A stretch of DNA of 16,381 nucleotides from Saprospiraceae bacterium (GCA_014379065.1 JACMMM010000557.1:1-16381); one strand, 5' to 3'; positions 6,370-14,483 are shown, counted from the first letter of the stretch. The notes: a model not told the origin generated them from the letters alone. Program-made: numbers and translations.

Positions 6370-8079
6370 TCAACCCGGCATTTTTCCTTTCGAGATATTA
6401 CTTGGCACCAGCGTTTCGATCAAGCCCGTTTGAGCCGAGCGCCAGATATAGCGGAGAATGCCATCGGTGGGTTCGCGGCGGTAGTAGATGGTGCCAACTT
6501 TGAAAGGCTGATCTGGCGAGCCACGCTCGTTTTTACCTCGAAGGATAATGTTGGCGACTGCAGAGACCAGCTTTTTTTTGCTGCCATCCTTTTCACGCAA
6601 AACACTTATTTTCAGGTCATCGTAAGTCGCTTCTATTTTGCCTTGCGCCAATCCGTTCCGGACTTGTGCCTTCATGACAATTTTTTCGGATTTGCCGGAT
6701 TCCACCCGGAAATTGTTTTTATCCTCCACCAGCCGGTTTAAATAGGTCATGTCTATTTCACCTAAATGGGCTGCAACATCACAATCAAAGGTTTTGGACA
6801 ACAACGGTATATCGAGGGATAAGTCGAGCAATCCAGCGCCCATCAGTTCGGCCCGGGCGTTGATGCTGGCGGGCGTTTTATCGCTCATTTTGAGGGTGTC
6901 GTTCGTTATGTTCAGGATGACGCCATTGGTATGTTCGAATTCGAGTTGTCCTTTATCGTCTTCCAAAAGTTCTGTATAAAGGATATTCGAGTTGCGTATC
7001 AATATGGTGTCAATATTCAGATAAGGTTTCAGGTTGCGAAACATTTCATTGGGCATCTGTTTCCGGGGGAGGGGCAGGTTCTTGTTCTGGTAGACATTGA
7101 TACGAGCGCTTTCTACTGTCACCGTTTCCATCATCCATTCCTGTTTGTGCAGTGCCCGAAACAAATCAAATTTTCGGATCAGGATTTCTTTCATCTTGAC
7201 TTTCACGCGCGGAATGCGAAACGTCAATCTTTGCATGAATTCCGCATCCGAAATCTTGGGGTGTACGGTAATGTCCTCCAATTTTATGGCTTCATCCTGC
7301 CCGTCTATGGCCACTGACTTTACCCGATAGCCATACACGGTGCCTGCCGGATACCATTCGAAGTTGCGGATACTAAGCAAAATATGCTTGCAATAAAGTG
7401 CTGTTGTATTTTCTGTAGTGTCACGAGCTGCGATATTGAAATGACTCAAAACGCCATTGATGCTATCTGCTTGTTGATAACTGCTTTTATTTCGAAGCAG
7501 ATTTTGCATGGATATTTTGCCGTTGGTGATGGCCACATATCCAATATGAACGTGATTGGCAAATGGAGCAATCAGCAGAGGAAGGCGCTCAAGTATGTGC
7601 TGGGCCGGCGTATCTACTTGGGGGACTTTCTCCTGGGCAGTATCTTGGATAGAAACCAAATCTATTTGCGGATTCACGATTTGTATTCCACGTAAGTCCA
7701 AGTTTTTGGTACGCCAATAGCGAATCCAGCTGATGTTTTTGATGCGCAAACGAGTTATTTGGAGATCAATTTTCAGGGGCGTTTCGTCGGGTTTCTCCTG
7801 ATGCATTTGCTCCCAACGTGTTGTATCCGTGTTCAATTGTATTCCACCTGCATTCACGGATCCAGTGAGAATATTGATGTGCAGCTGGTCTATCTTCAAC
7901 GCATACATTTCGTGGCTGGACTCCGCCGTGAGGGCTACCAATTTTTCTTTCACAAGAGGATCGAGCCAAACTCTAACGAACACAATTCCAGCAATAGATA
8001 TCAGCGCAAGCACAACGGCCAAAATAATTAATAACCTGCGCACAGTATGGGACATAAGAAAAGGATTGAAGCGAAACAT
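6370..8079 (-). CDS. AsmA/DUF748-like membrane-anchored protein
   Basis: A 569-residue protein with one N-terminal membrane helix (about residues 13-34, LLIILAVVLALISIAGIVFV), followed by a long extracytoplasmic part rich in alternating beta-strand patterns. Recurrent phrases include LKIDQLHIN, IRIKN-like segments and RGIQIVNPQIDL. This layout, and the ending YYRREPTDGILRYIWRSAQTGLIETL, fit the AsmA-like/DUF748 group, whose members are linked to lipid transport or outer-membrane homeostasis. The exact substrate is unknown. The ATG at 8079 is the first in frame; M9 (8055) is an equally good start that puts the helix closer to the N-terminus. It follows the beta-lactamase-like gene by 47 bp on the same strand, so the two are probably one operon. 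Confidence 0.7.
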   Translation of the reverse strand: MFRFNPFLMSHTVRRLLIILAVVLALISIAGIVFVRVWLDPLVKEKLVALTAESSHEMYALKIDQLHINILTGSVNAGGIQLNTDTTRWEQMHQEKPDETPLKIDLQITRLRIKNISWIRYWRTKNLDLRGIQIVNPQIDLVSIQDTAQEKVPQVDTPAQHILERLPLLIAPFANHVHIGYVAITNGKISMQNLLRNKSSYQQADSINGVLSHFNIAARDTTENTTALYCKHILLSIRNFEWYPAGTVYGYRVKSVAIDGQDEAIKLEDITVHPKISDAEFMQRLTFRIPRVKVKMKEILIRKFDLFRALHKQEWMMETVTVESARINVYQNKNLPLPRKQMPNEMFRNLKPYLNIDTILIRNSNILYTELLEDDKGQLEFEHTNGVILNITNDTLKMSDKTPASINARAELMGAGLLDLSLDIPLLSKTFDCDVAAHLGEIDMTYLNRLVEDKNNFRVESGKSEKIVMKAQVRNGLAQGKIEATYDDLKISVLREKDGSKKKLVSAVANIILRGKNERGSPDQPFKVGTIYYRREPTDGILRYIWRSAQTGLIETLVPSNISKGKMPG

Positions 8080-8126
8080 TATGAGAACATACCTTTTCCT
8101 AAAAAAGTTGTGCCAAGGGCCTTACC

Positions 8127-9578
8127 TCATAATTCCTTCAACCACTCCACCGCAGGATTTCCCTTTGGCCGTAGCATTACCGATTTTTCCCAGGCAGTTT
8201 TAGCGCCAGCCTTGTCGCCCTTGGCCAAGCGGCATTTGCCGAGTCGGTTCCAGGCCACCACGATGCGCGGGAAAAGCCGGGTGTACGTCTCAAACAGTGC
8301 GGTGCCTTCGTCCCATTTTTCGGCCTCTTCAAGTCGTTCGCCTACGCCGAGTAGTTGCATATCATTATCAAAATCAAAGCCTGCGGCTTTCAGGATCGCA
8401 TCGCTGTTTTGACTGAAATAGGCCGGGCCGCGCTCCGTAATTTCCTTGAAAATCGCATTTGTTACTGGGTTGTTGCGGTAGGGTTCTTCGCCCTCAGCGG
8501 GCACAAGCTGCTTGCCCCAGAGTATTCCCAGCAATTGCATCGCCACATCGTCAGAAATATGGTCGTTCGAGTTTGACGACACCACCACGCACAAATCTTC
8601 GGCGGGAACCATCGTCATATTGGCATTGTAAACGCCATTGCCGCCATTGTGCCAGATGATTTTGTGGCCATCTATTTCTTGTACCACCCAGCCATATCCG
8701 TAGTGACTCAGGCCGCGGGGGCCTTCTGCTACCTGTGGCGCGAACATTTTTTCGGTCGCGTTTTTGGGCAATACTGTGTTGTTATTCAGGGCTTTATACC
8801 AAAGATACATATCGCCAACGGTGCTGAGTATCCCACCATTGGCACGGAGGTGCCAACCAGGCCCTTCCGGCAGCCAAGGGTGATCCAAGGCTGTGCCCCA
8901 GCGTTGGCCATCGCGGTAACCAGTGGCCAGTTGTTCCTTTTGAAAACCAGGCAAAACATAGCCCGTGTGTTTCATCCCAGTAGGCAACCATAGGTTTTCG
9001 CGGAGGAATTTTTCGTAGCCCATGCCATTCGTTTGTTCTACAATGATGCCCAGTAGACTGTAGCCAACATTGGAATATTCATATTTCTGGCCGGGTAAGC
9101 CAATTAAGGGTTCGGCAAATGCCAAGTGGGCAAATTCTGTTGCCGCTACGTTATCGTAATCGTCGCCAATGGCCCCTGGGAAACCGGCAGTATGCGTGAG
9201 CAGTTGGTGGAGGGTGATGCTTGCTTTATCTGCCGGGGCTTCGGGGAAATATTTTGAGATCGGATCGTCCAAGCGAAGTTTCCCCATGCTTTCGAGCTTC
9301 ATGATGGCGGCGGCGGTGAACTGTTTGCTGATGCTGCCAATGCTGAACACCGTTTCGGCGGTTTGCGCCCGCTTGGTTTCGCGGTCGGCGAATCCGAAGC
9401 CTTTTTCTAATAAAACCACACCACCTTTTGCCACAATGGCTGAGCCCGACCAACCCTTGGCAGCCGCTTCCTGAAGGCAGGATTCTAATTTAGGGACTAT
9501 TTCAGTGCTTGGGTTTTGAGCGAAGGGAAGGCATTTGCAGAAGAGCAGGAGTGAAAAGAATGCTATAGTATTTTTCAT
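8127..9578 (-). CDS. Secreted class C-like serine beta-lactamase / esterase with TPR-like tail
   Basis: A 483-residue member of the beta-lactamase class C/penicillin-binding (DUF-free 'AmpC-like') serine hydrolase family. Residues 1-21 form a signal peptide (MKNTIAFFSLLLFCKCLPFA). Catalytic motifs are S82-x-x-K85 (SISK), Y168-S169-N170 and H310-N-G-G (HNGG, the KTG equivalent). The end (about 405-480) is helical with the pattern of one or two TPR repeats (WDEGTALFETYTRLFP, AWNRLGKCRLAKGDKAGAKTAWEKS), a common add-on in Bacteroidota homologues. Such proteins are usually peptidases or esterases acting on peptides or cell-wall material; true beta-lactam resistance cannot be inferred. Start: the ATG at 9578 gives a clean signal peptide, whereas the ATG at 9620 adds 14 residues that spoil it. 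Followed after 47 bp by the AsmA-like gene. Confidence 0.93.
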   Translation of the reverse strand: MKNTIAFFSLLLFCKCLPFAQNPSTEIVPKLESCLQEAAAKGWSGSAIVAKGGVVLLEKGFGFADRETKRAQTAETVFSIGSISKQFTAAAIMKLESMGKLRLDDPISKYFPEAPADKASITLHQLLTHTAGFPGAIGDDYDNVAATEFAHLAFAEPLIGLPGQKYEYSNVGYSLLGIIVEQTNGMGYEKFLRENLWLPTGMKHTGYVLPGFQKEQLATGYRDGQRWGTALDHPWLPEGPGWHLRANGGILSTVGDMYLWYKALNNNTVLPKNATEKMFAPQVAEGPRGLSHYGYGWVVQEIDGHKIIWHNGGNGVYNANMTMVPAEDLCVVVSSNSNDHISDDVAMQLLGILWGKQLVPAEGEEPYRNNPVTNAIFKEITERGPAYFSQNSDAILKAAGFDFDNDMQLLGVGERLEEAEKWDEGTALFETYTRLFPRIVVAWNRLGKCRLAKGDKAGAKTAWEKSVMLRPKGNPAVEWLKEL

Positions 9579-9866
9579 ATCTACGAGAAGTTTCGTAGCA
9601 AAGGTGGGGTGGCTTTTCACGACGCTGATAGGTTTCGAGGTTAAAAATGGTTAATGTTTCTATTGCCCTACCGAAAACTTTGGCCTTTCAATTTTGTCGC
9701 CCACCTGTCAAAGCACAATTTATCCGGTTCCGCTATCGCAATTAAAATTATTTTTCGAGCGAAATTTTTTGATTTACATCAATTTTTGATGCAGCCTCTA
9801 GAGTGGCCAGATGTTTGCAGACTCTTTGAAGTGGGTTGGAAAACCTGCTTTTTAACGATACCGATT
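9579..9866. other. Divergent intergenic region
   Basis: 288 bp between two divergently read genes; it must hold both promoters. A 6-bp hairpin, CTACGA/TCGTAG with a 6-base loop (9581-9598), lies in the leader of the beta-lactamase-like gene. No exact TAnnTTTG box was found for either side. A reading frame open from ATG 9654 joins the next gene in frame, but its peptide has no signal-peptide character and is not counted as coding. Confidence 0.5.
9769..9782. promoter_or_regulatory. Candidate Crp/Fnr-family binding site
   Basis: TTGAT-TTAC-ATCAA matches the classical Crp/Fnr-family palindrome TTGAT-N4-ATCAA perfectly. A further TTGAT at 9786-9790 makes a second, closer inverted pair with the ATCAA half. 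It is 84 bp upstream of the ATG at 9867, a plausible activator position. The match is exact, but the role is inference from the consensus only. Confidence 0.4.
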
Positions 9867-12212
9867 ATGAGAAAACCGATACACCTGTTTACCCGCCTAA
9901 GTCTTTTTACAAACCAAAGGGATAACGAAGGTGGAGACAAAGGCGGGTTTATGCGCCGAAGTCTTTTTACCCACCAAAATGATAACGAAGGCGCGCCTTT
10001 GGGGAAAGGCTTATGCACCATATTGGGTTTTGCACTTTGCCTTTCCAATACGCAGCTTGCAGCACAACTTTGTCCCACCATTGTCAATTGCGCTCAAATT
10101 CCACCCACTTATTGTGATGAAGGTTCCAACGACTTGTCGCTTTGGAACGACCCTCCCTTTACGATCAGCCCGACTATAGGAGATTCCAATCTGCACGAGG
10201 CTGCTATTGACCTGACCATCAAGTCAAAAGGTTGCACTGGAGGCGGATTGACGTCCATTTCATTCCTGCTTTTTCTCGATCTTGACAATGACGATCTGCA
10301 AGAGACCGTATTAAAGAGCAATGCTTTGCCGCCCGGCGGCAGGGTTATGGCGAACAATTCTTTCAATCCGGGCTATTCAGGCGGCGATACGGTCTGGTTT
10401 GACCAACGCGCACTGCCCGATTCCATGCTGTATCGCTTTGCACTTGAAATTGTTTATTCCGGCGATACCACCATGGGCCGGATCCGCTTTTGCAGCGATG
10501 CTGCCCCTTATGATTACGCTCCCGTCATTCTGCCTGAAGGCCGTCACAGGGTTGAGTGGCGCGTGGTGCAAGACGGGATAGAGCGGTTTTGTGACCGAAA
10601 TTTCAGGGTTAAAGACTGCAAAAAACCTACGGTGACCTGCAAAGCAGGGATAGCAGTATACCTCGATGTCAGCCAAACTGCGAGCCTATCCCTAGCGCAA
10701 GCACTCCAATCGGTATCCGACAACATAACCCCTGATACCCAATTGGTGGTTGGGATGCGCCGGGTAGGGGCTGGCTTCGGTTTTCCCCTCGATGCCATGG
10801 GCCATCCGCAGGATACCGTCATGTACAATTGCCAAAACGATCTAGACCATTTTATTGAAATATGGGCGGTTGACAAGGCGGGCAACCTGGAAAATTGCAC
10901 AGCCAAGGTACTCGTGTACGATACAGCGGGCTTTTGCCCATTTGTCCCGTTCCCATCCATCTGTGCCCGCACTTATTGGAATGAGGAGATCGTTCGCGGG
11001 GTTGCTTTCAGCACCATTTGGACGATCCCGAATCAGCCGCCCATCGTCAACCAATTAACTGTCGACCCAAGCGGTTGTTCCGAGCTCTCAGCACTGCCGC
11101 CCACCAGCCTTTTCTCCCTTATTGCAGCCAAAGATACTTTCCCCCTTAACGGCGTGACAACCTACGATCTACTCCTGATTTCCAAACACATTCTTGCCCT
11201 GCAACCTTTTGATGCTGGTTGGAAAAATACGGCTGCCGATGTGAACCAGAGCAATTCGGTGACAACCTTCGACATTGTGGAATTGCGCAAACTCATTTTG
11301 GGCCTGACGAACAAACTGCCCAACGCTACGCCTTCTTGGCTCTTTTTCGTAGATACATGTACCGTTTGGGGAAACCCTTTTTATGGATATTGTCCCAAGG
11401 CCTATTCGCTGCCCGTGCAATCCATCAGCTCCTATCCACCTAACCTCTCGTTTAATGGAATAAAAATGGGCGACGTGAACGCTTCGGCGTCAAGCATAGA
11501 CACCTTTCAAGGCATCGCAGTAACCCGCGGTGCAGCGGCTTCGCTTGAGTTGCCTGATATAACCTTGCGCATGGGAGAAACACTCGATATCCCACTCAGA
11601 GCAACCGAGGGCGGCGCTTGGGAAGGCCTCCAGTTTTCTTTAAAATTTGACCCTGAAATACTTGAAATAGAGGGCGTTGTGCCAAATGGAAGCATCGCTT
11701 TGGATTTGGAAAATTGGTCGAAACCCGATGCGGGGGTATTGAATTTAAGTTGGTCGAATGCCATCCCAACGCCTGTTTTGCCCGGCGATGCCTTGCTGCA
11801 TTTGCGTGTAAAAGCACGTTCGACGGCACGACTCTCAGAGGTCTTTAAAATGCCGAAAGTGGCACGGGTTCAGCCAGAAGTTTACGACGCGGCGGGAGTG
11901 ACCCATCCCCTTCAGTTGGTTTTTTCTCAAAGGGCAAGCACTTTTGAAACGGGGGCCATCCAAGTGTTTACCCCAATGCCCAATCCCACGACCGGTTCTG
12001 CGCTATTGCCCTTGCGCCTGAATGCGGCTGAAACCGTGTCGCTCGAAATCTGCGACCTAAGGGGCCAAGCGCTGTGGCGCATGGTGTCGCCTTTGGAACC
12101 TGGAGCACATTTTTTGGAAATCCCCGCCGCTGCAATGTCCCAATCGGGCGTGTATGTTTGGCGCGTTTGTGCGGGAAATGTCGTGCAAAGCGGGAGGATG
12201 GTTAGGCTTTGA
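9867..12212 (+). CDS. T9SS-exported modular protein with HYR-like, dockerin-like and cohesin-like domains
   Basis: 781 residues. Order: an unusually long signal region (1-67; hydrophobic core about 49-62, cleavage after LAA); a Cys-rich domain (68-250) with an acidic FLDLDNDD segment; an HYR-like beta-sandwich (about 253-358); a dockerin-like module (423-540) with a degenerate first half (PLNGVTTYDLLLISKHIL), one full EF-hand loop (D458, N460, S462, D469) and the closing IKMGDVN; a cohesin-like domain (about 562-688; GETLDIPL, LQFSLKFDPEILEI, GDALLHLRVKA); and a type A T9SS sorting domain (from about 703; PMPNPTTG to the end SGRMVRL). It should be exported and attached to the surface or released. 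It is the first of three tandem paralogues and the only one with the cohesin-like part. Start: the ATG at 9867 gives the basic start MRKPIHLFTR; the ATG at 9951 would also leave a usable signal; the ATG at 9654 is unlikely. Confidence 0.9.
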   Translation: MRKPIHLFTRLSLFTNQRDNEGGDKGGFMRRSLFTHQNDNEGAPLGKGLCTILGFALCLSNTQLAAQLCPTIVNCAQIPPTYCDEGSNDLSLWNDPPFTISPTIGDSNLHEAAIDLTIKSKGCTGGGLTSISFLLFLDLDNDDLQETVLKSNALPPGGRVMANNSFNPGYSGGDTVWFDQRALPDSMLYRFALEIVYSGDTTMGRIRFCSDAAPYDYAPVILPEGRHRVEWRVVQDGIERFCDRNFRVKDCKKPTVTCKAGIAVYLDVSQTASLSLAQALQSVSDNITPDTQLVVGMRRVGAGFGFPLDAMGHPQDTVMYNCQNDLDHFIEIWAVDKAGNLENCTAKVLVYDTAGFCPFVPFPSICARTYWNEEIVRGVAFSTIWTIPNQPPIVNQLTVDPSGCSELSALPPTSLFSLIAAKDTFPLNGVTTYDLLLISKHILALQPFDAGWKNTAADVNQSNSVTTFDIVELRKLILGLTNKLPNATPSWLFFVDTCTVWGNPFYGYCPKAYSLPVQSISSYPPNLSFNGIKMGDVNASASSIDTFQGIAVTRGAAASLELPDITLRMGETLDIPLRATEGGAWEGLQFSLKFDPEILEIEGVVPNGSIALDLENWSKPDAGVLNLSWSNAIPTPVLPGDALLHLRVKARSTARLSEVFKMPKVARVQPEVYDAAGVTHPLQLVFSQRASTFETGAIQVFTPMPNPTTGSALLPLRLNAAETVSLEICDLRGQALWRMVSPLEPGAHFLEIPAAAMSQSGVYVWRVCAGNVVQSGRMVRL
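9887..9993 (+). repeat. In-frame 60-bp tandem duplication in the signal-peptide region
   Basis: Two units with exactly 60-bp spacing share a conserved part: in 9894-9933 versus 9954-9993, 34 of 40 bases agree, and the shared stretch extends upstream to GTTTA at 9887 and 9947. The protein shows it as SLFTNQRDNEG and SLFTHQNDNEG. The units lie between the basic start (MRKPIHLFTR) and the hydrophobic core (LCTILGFALC). Removing them would leave an ordinary signal peptide. Confidence 0.75.
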
Positions 12213-12231
12213 TTTTCACTATTTTGTTCGC

Positions 12232-12299
12232 GGTCAAGGGTTTTGGGGAGACCTCTGCGGTTTTCGAAAACCTCAGAGGTCTCCCCAAAACCCTTGACC
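12232..12299. repeat. 68-bp near-perfect palindrome
   Basis: Two 34-nt arms meet without a loop and differ at one position only (CTGCGG against CCTCAG). The centre is GGTTTTC/GAAAACC and the outer arms run to GGTCAAGGG/CCCTTGACC. It begins 20 bp after the stop of the first T9SS gene. As RNA it would form a very stable hairpin and probably ends transcription of that gene. Its centre resembles the palindromes at 3441-3473 and 3793-3825. Confidence 0.85.
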
Positions 12300-12344
12300 C
12301 GAACCTTCCATTTTTTACTGCCGAGACGCGGAGGAACAGATTTG

Positions 12345-12388
12345 TGATTCCACAAGAATCATCTGTGCCGACATGCCTCGGCATTTTT
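12345..12388 (+). terminator. Tandem hairpins ending in a T-run
   Basis: The first hairpin is TGATTC/GAATCA around CACAA, extended by an outer ACAGA/TCTGT. The second is TGCCGA/TCGGCA with a 6-base loop, directly followed by TTTTT. The second has the form of an intrinsic terminator and would end read-through from the upstream gene. Confidence 0.5.
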
Positions 12389-12533
12389 ATGCGCTGTGTA
12401 AAAAGCCGACACATTCTGGATCACTTGGGTTAAATTTTTCAGATAATTGGCCTATACCTTGCAGCGCGAATTTCGCTCAGATTAGAGCGGATGTTTCAAT
12501 AATCTCGTCATCAATAATCAAACCTAAAATCTC

Positions 12534-14282
12534 ATGTACAAGTTTTTACTTCTTCTTCTCGCCCTATCTGTCGTTCCGCAAGGAATTTCCGCGCAATGCG
12601 AGCCGCAATTGCTCGATTGCAATTCAATCATCCAGGCCTGTGACCTTACACCCAATGCTACCAATTATTGGAACGAGCTTGGATGGTGGGACAATAGCAA
12701 CCTAACGCATGACTTAGCGGAGACTAAAATTGAGCTTAGCATTGCTGTTCGCGATACCTGTCTTGGCGACACGCTCTCTGTGCGTTGTTTGCTGTTTCTA
12801 GACCTTGACGGTAATGGGTCGCAGGAAACTGTGGTGGATAGCGATAACCCGCCTGCTGCGGGAATGGTCAATTTCGGCAATGCTCTTAACCCGAACTATT
12901 CGGGCGGCACCCCACGGGCATTTGACCAGCGCCCTGTGCCTGCCAACCTTTTTTGGCGTTTTGCATTGAAAAATACCGTCGTGGGCGATGTTGCCTCTTA
13001 CAAACTCCATTGGGTGAACGATGCAGCTCCCGGTATTGCTGAATTGCCGGAATTGGCTTATGGTTTCCATAAAGTGCGCTGGATAGTGACCAACAGTGCA
13101 GGTGCAGTGAAAACCTGCGAGAAGCAATTTCAAGTCAAAGACTGCAAGGCCCCCACCGTGGTATGCCTCAACGGGTTGAGTGTAAACATCATGCCGACAA
13201 AGTTGATCACGCTTTGGGCTTCGGATTTCTTGCAATACGGTGAAGACAACGTAACTCCTGCTAACCTTATCAAAATCAGCATTCGCAAATCTGGAACAGG
13301 CATCGGATTTCCCTTGGATTCTCTGGGAAACCCTATACTGAATGTGACTTTTAGCTGCGACGAACTCGGTACCCAAGCTGTGGAACTATGGGCAAGAGAC
13401 GTGGCGGGTAATGCGGATTTTTGTGAGACGTATGTGATTGTGCAGGATAATTTGGGGAATTGTGGAACGCCACCGGGTTCATTTCAGGTTTGTGCCAAAA
13501 CTGCCTGTGGGGATGCTGTGGAAGAGGCAAATATTACCGTGAGCGGGTCTCCATTTGCTCCACCCTTTTGGATTGGATTGAGTAATGCAAATGGTTGCCT
13601 GGTAGTGCCATCCAACATTCCAATTGCTCAAGGCATGATCCTTTCGGCTGAAAAAGACAACAACCCGCTTTGGGGCGTTTCACAGTTTGATTTGCTGACC
13701 ATCCAAAAGCACATCGATGGGATTGACCTCTTCGACACGCCCTACCAATGGGTTGCTGCCGATGCGAACAACGACCTTAAAATTGACACCTTTGACATCG
13801 TTGAGTGCCGGAAATTACTACTGGGCATTTCAACTGGCCCAAGTTGGCGTTTTGTGGACAAATCATACACATTTCCGAGTCCTAACCCGCTTTCTGTGCC
13901 CTTCCCGGAAACCATCACGGTGGACTATAGTAATCCACCGTTCACGCCGGAGTTTGTAGCGGTCAAAATATGCGACATCTCTTGCGGCAATTTGGTCGGC
14001 TTCTACGACTTGGAACCTGAAAATCAACACCTTATTGGTGCTCCAGAGCCCAATCCAACAAATGAAGGGGCTATGCTTCCGCTCCAATTGCTAGGGGCTG
14101 AAAATGTGCTTTTGGAATTGCTAGATTTTTCGGGTCGCTTGCTGTTCCGCAGTGAAATGTATTTGCCCGCTGGGCCTGCTTTGCTCGAAATTCCTGCCAC
14201 AGCTCTGCCGCAAGCGGGCGTGTATGTGTGGCGGGTTCGGGCTGGGGAGGTTGCGAAATCTGGAAAGCTTGTGCGATATTAA
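12534..14282 (+). CDS. T9SS-exported HYR/dockerin-like modular protein, second paralogue
   Basis: 582 residues. Residues 1-20 are a signal peptide (MYKFLLLLLALSVVPQGISA). Residues 22-205 form the same Cys-rich domain as in the preceding gene, with a Ca-loop-like DLDGNG at 90-95 (degenerate in the neighbour). An HYR-like sandwich follows (206-308; CLNGLSVNIMP to YVIVQDN). Then comes a linker domain and a dockerin-like module (about 374-490) with one full EF-hand loop (D410, N412, D414, I417, D421). The usual closing IKxGDVN is changed to VKICDISC, with two extra cysteines (C480, C484). A type A T9SS sorting domain ends the protein (from about 503; PEPNPTNEG to SGKLVRY). No cohesin-like domain. 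The start ATG is the first codon of a clean signal peptide. Function is not established; likely a surface or secreted structural or adhesive protein. Confidence 0.9.
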   Translation: MYKFLLLLLALSVVPQGISAQCEPQLLDCNSIIQACDLTPNATNYWNELGWWDNSNLTHDLAETKIELSIAVRDTCLGDTLSVRCLLFLDLDGNGSQETVVDSDNPPAAGMVNFGNALNPNYSGGTPRAFDQRPVPANLFWRFALKNTVVGDVASYKLHWVNDAAPGIAELPELAYGFHKVRWIVTNSAGAVKTCEKQFQVKDCKAPTVVCLNGLSVNIMPTKLITLWASDFLQYGEDNVTPANLIKISIRKSGTGIGFPLDSLGNPILNVTFSCDELGTQAVELWARDVAGNADFCETYVIVQDNLGNCGTPPGSFQVCAKTACGDAVEEANITVSGSPFAPPFWIGLSNANGCLVVPSNIPIAQGMILSAEKDNNPLWGVSQFDLLTIQKHIDGIDLFDTPYQWVAADANNDLKIDTFDIVECRKLLLGISTGPSWRFVDKSYTFPSPNPLSVPFPETITVDYSNPPFTPEFVAVKICDISCGNLVGFYDLEPENQHLIGAPEPNPTNEGAMLPLQLLGAENVLLELLDFSGRLLFRSEMYLPAGPALLEIPATALPQAGVYVWRVRAGEVAKSGKLVRY

Positions 14283-14295
14283 TGGTCTGAGAGAG

Positions 14296-14483
14296 AACTT
14301 GGGGTTGTGCAAAAAGTCGAACAAGGTTTGAGTCTGGATTTGGGCGAAAAATTTAATTTGGTGCACACCCGAACTTCCCGAAAGTTTTAAACTTTCGGGA
14401 AGTTTAGCCCTTGGGAATGAAAATATAATTTGGTGAAAAAAATCACATTTCCAAATTATCGACTTTTTGCACAACCCCAAGTT
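14296..14483. mobile_element. 188-bp MITE-like element with 25-bp terminal inverted repeats
   Basis: Positions 14296-14320 and 14459-14483 are perfect reverse complements (25 bp; outer end AACTTGGGGTTGTG, inner end AAAAAGTCGA). Between them are a perfect palindrome (14372-14404), an inner hairpin ATAATTTGG (14425-14433) with CCAAATTAT (14451-14459), and the 10-mer TAATTTGGTG twice (14354 and 14426). There is no coding capacity. This layout fits a small non-autonomous element moved by a transposase encoded elsewhere. No clear target-site duplication is visible, so a plain structured intergenic repeat is the alternative. It starts 13 bp after the stop of the upstream gene. Confidence 0.6.
14372..14404. 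repeat. Perfect 33-bp palindrome inside the MITE-like element
   Basis: 16-bp perfect arms (AACTTCCCGAAAGTTT and its complement) around a single T. It shares the general form AAC-x-TCC...GTTT/AAAC...GGAGTT with the other intergenic palindromes here but has a different stem sequence. Confidence 0.8.

Larger units (their letters stand above)
12213..12533. other. Intergenic region between the first two T9SS genes
   Basis: 321 bp. It contains the 68-bp palindrome (12232-12299), a GAGACGCGGAGG stretch typical of Bacteroidota intergenic DNA, and two hairpins (12345-12388). The remaining 145 bp before the ATG at 12534 must hold any separate promoter. TATACCTTG at 12453-12461 is a poor match to the -7 consensus and I do not call it. 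Confidence 0.5.

Noticed and set aside
9654..9866. N-terminal extension of the first T9SS gene from ATG 9654
   Set aside because: The 71 extra residues contain no signal peptide and would place the real signal in the middle of the protein; the stretch also holds the Crp/Fnr-like box.
12798..13376. 192-residue minus-strand frame, and a similar 165-residue one at 15259-15756
   Set aside because: Both are shadows of the T9SS paralogues, lying opposite the conserved HYR-like and dockerin-like parts.
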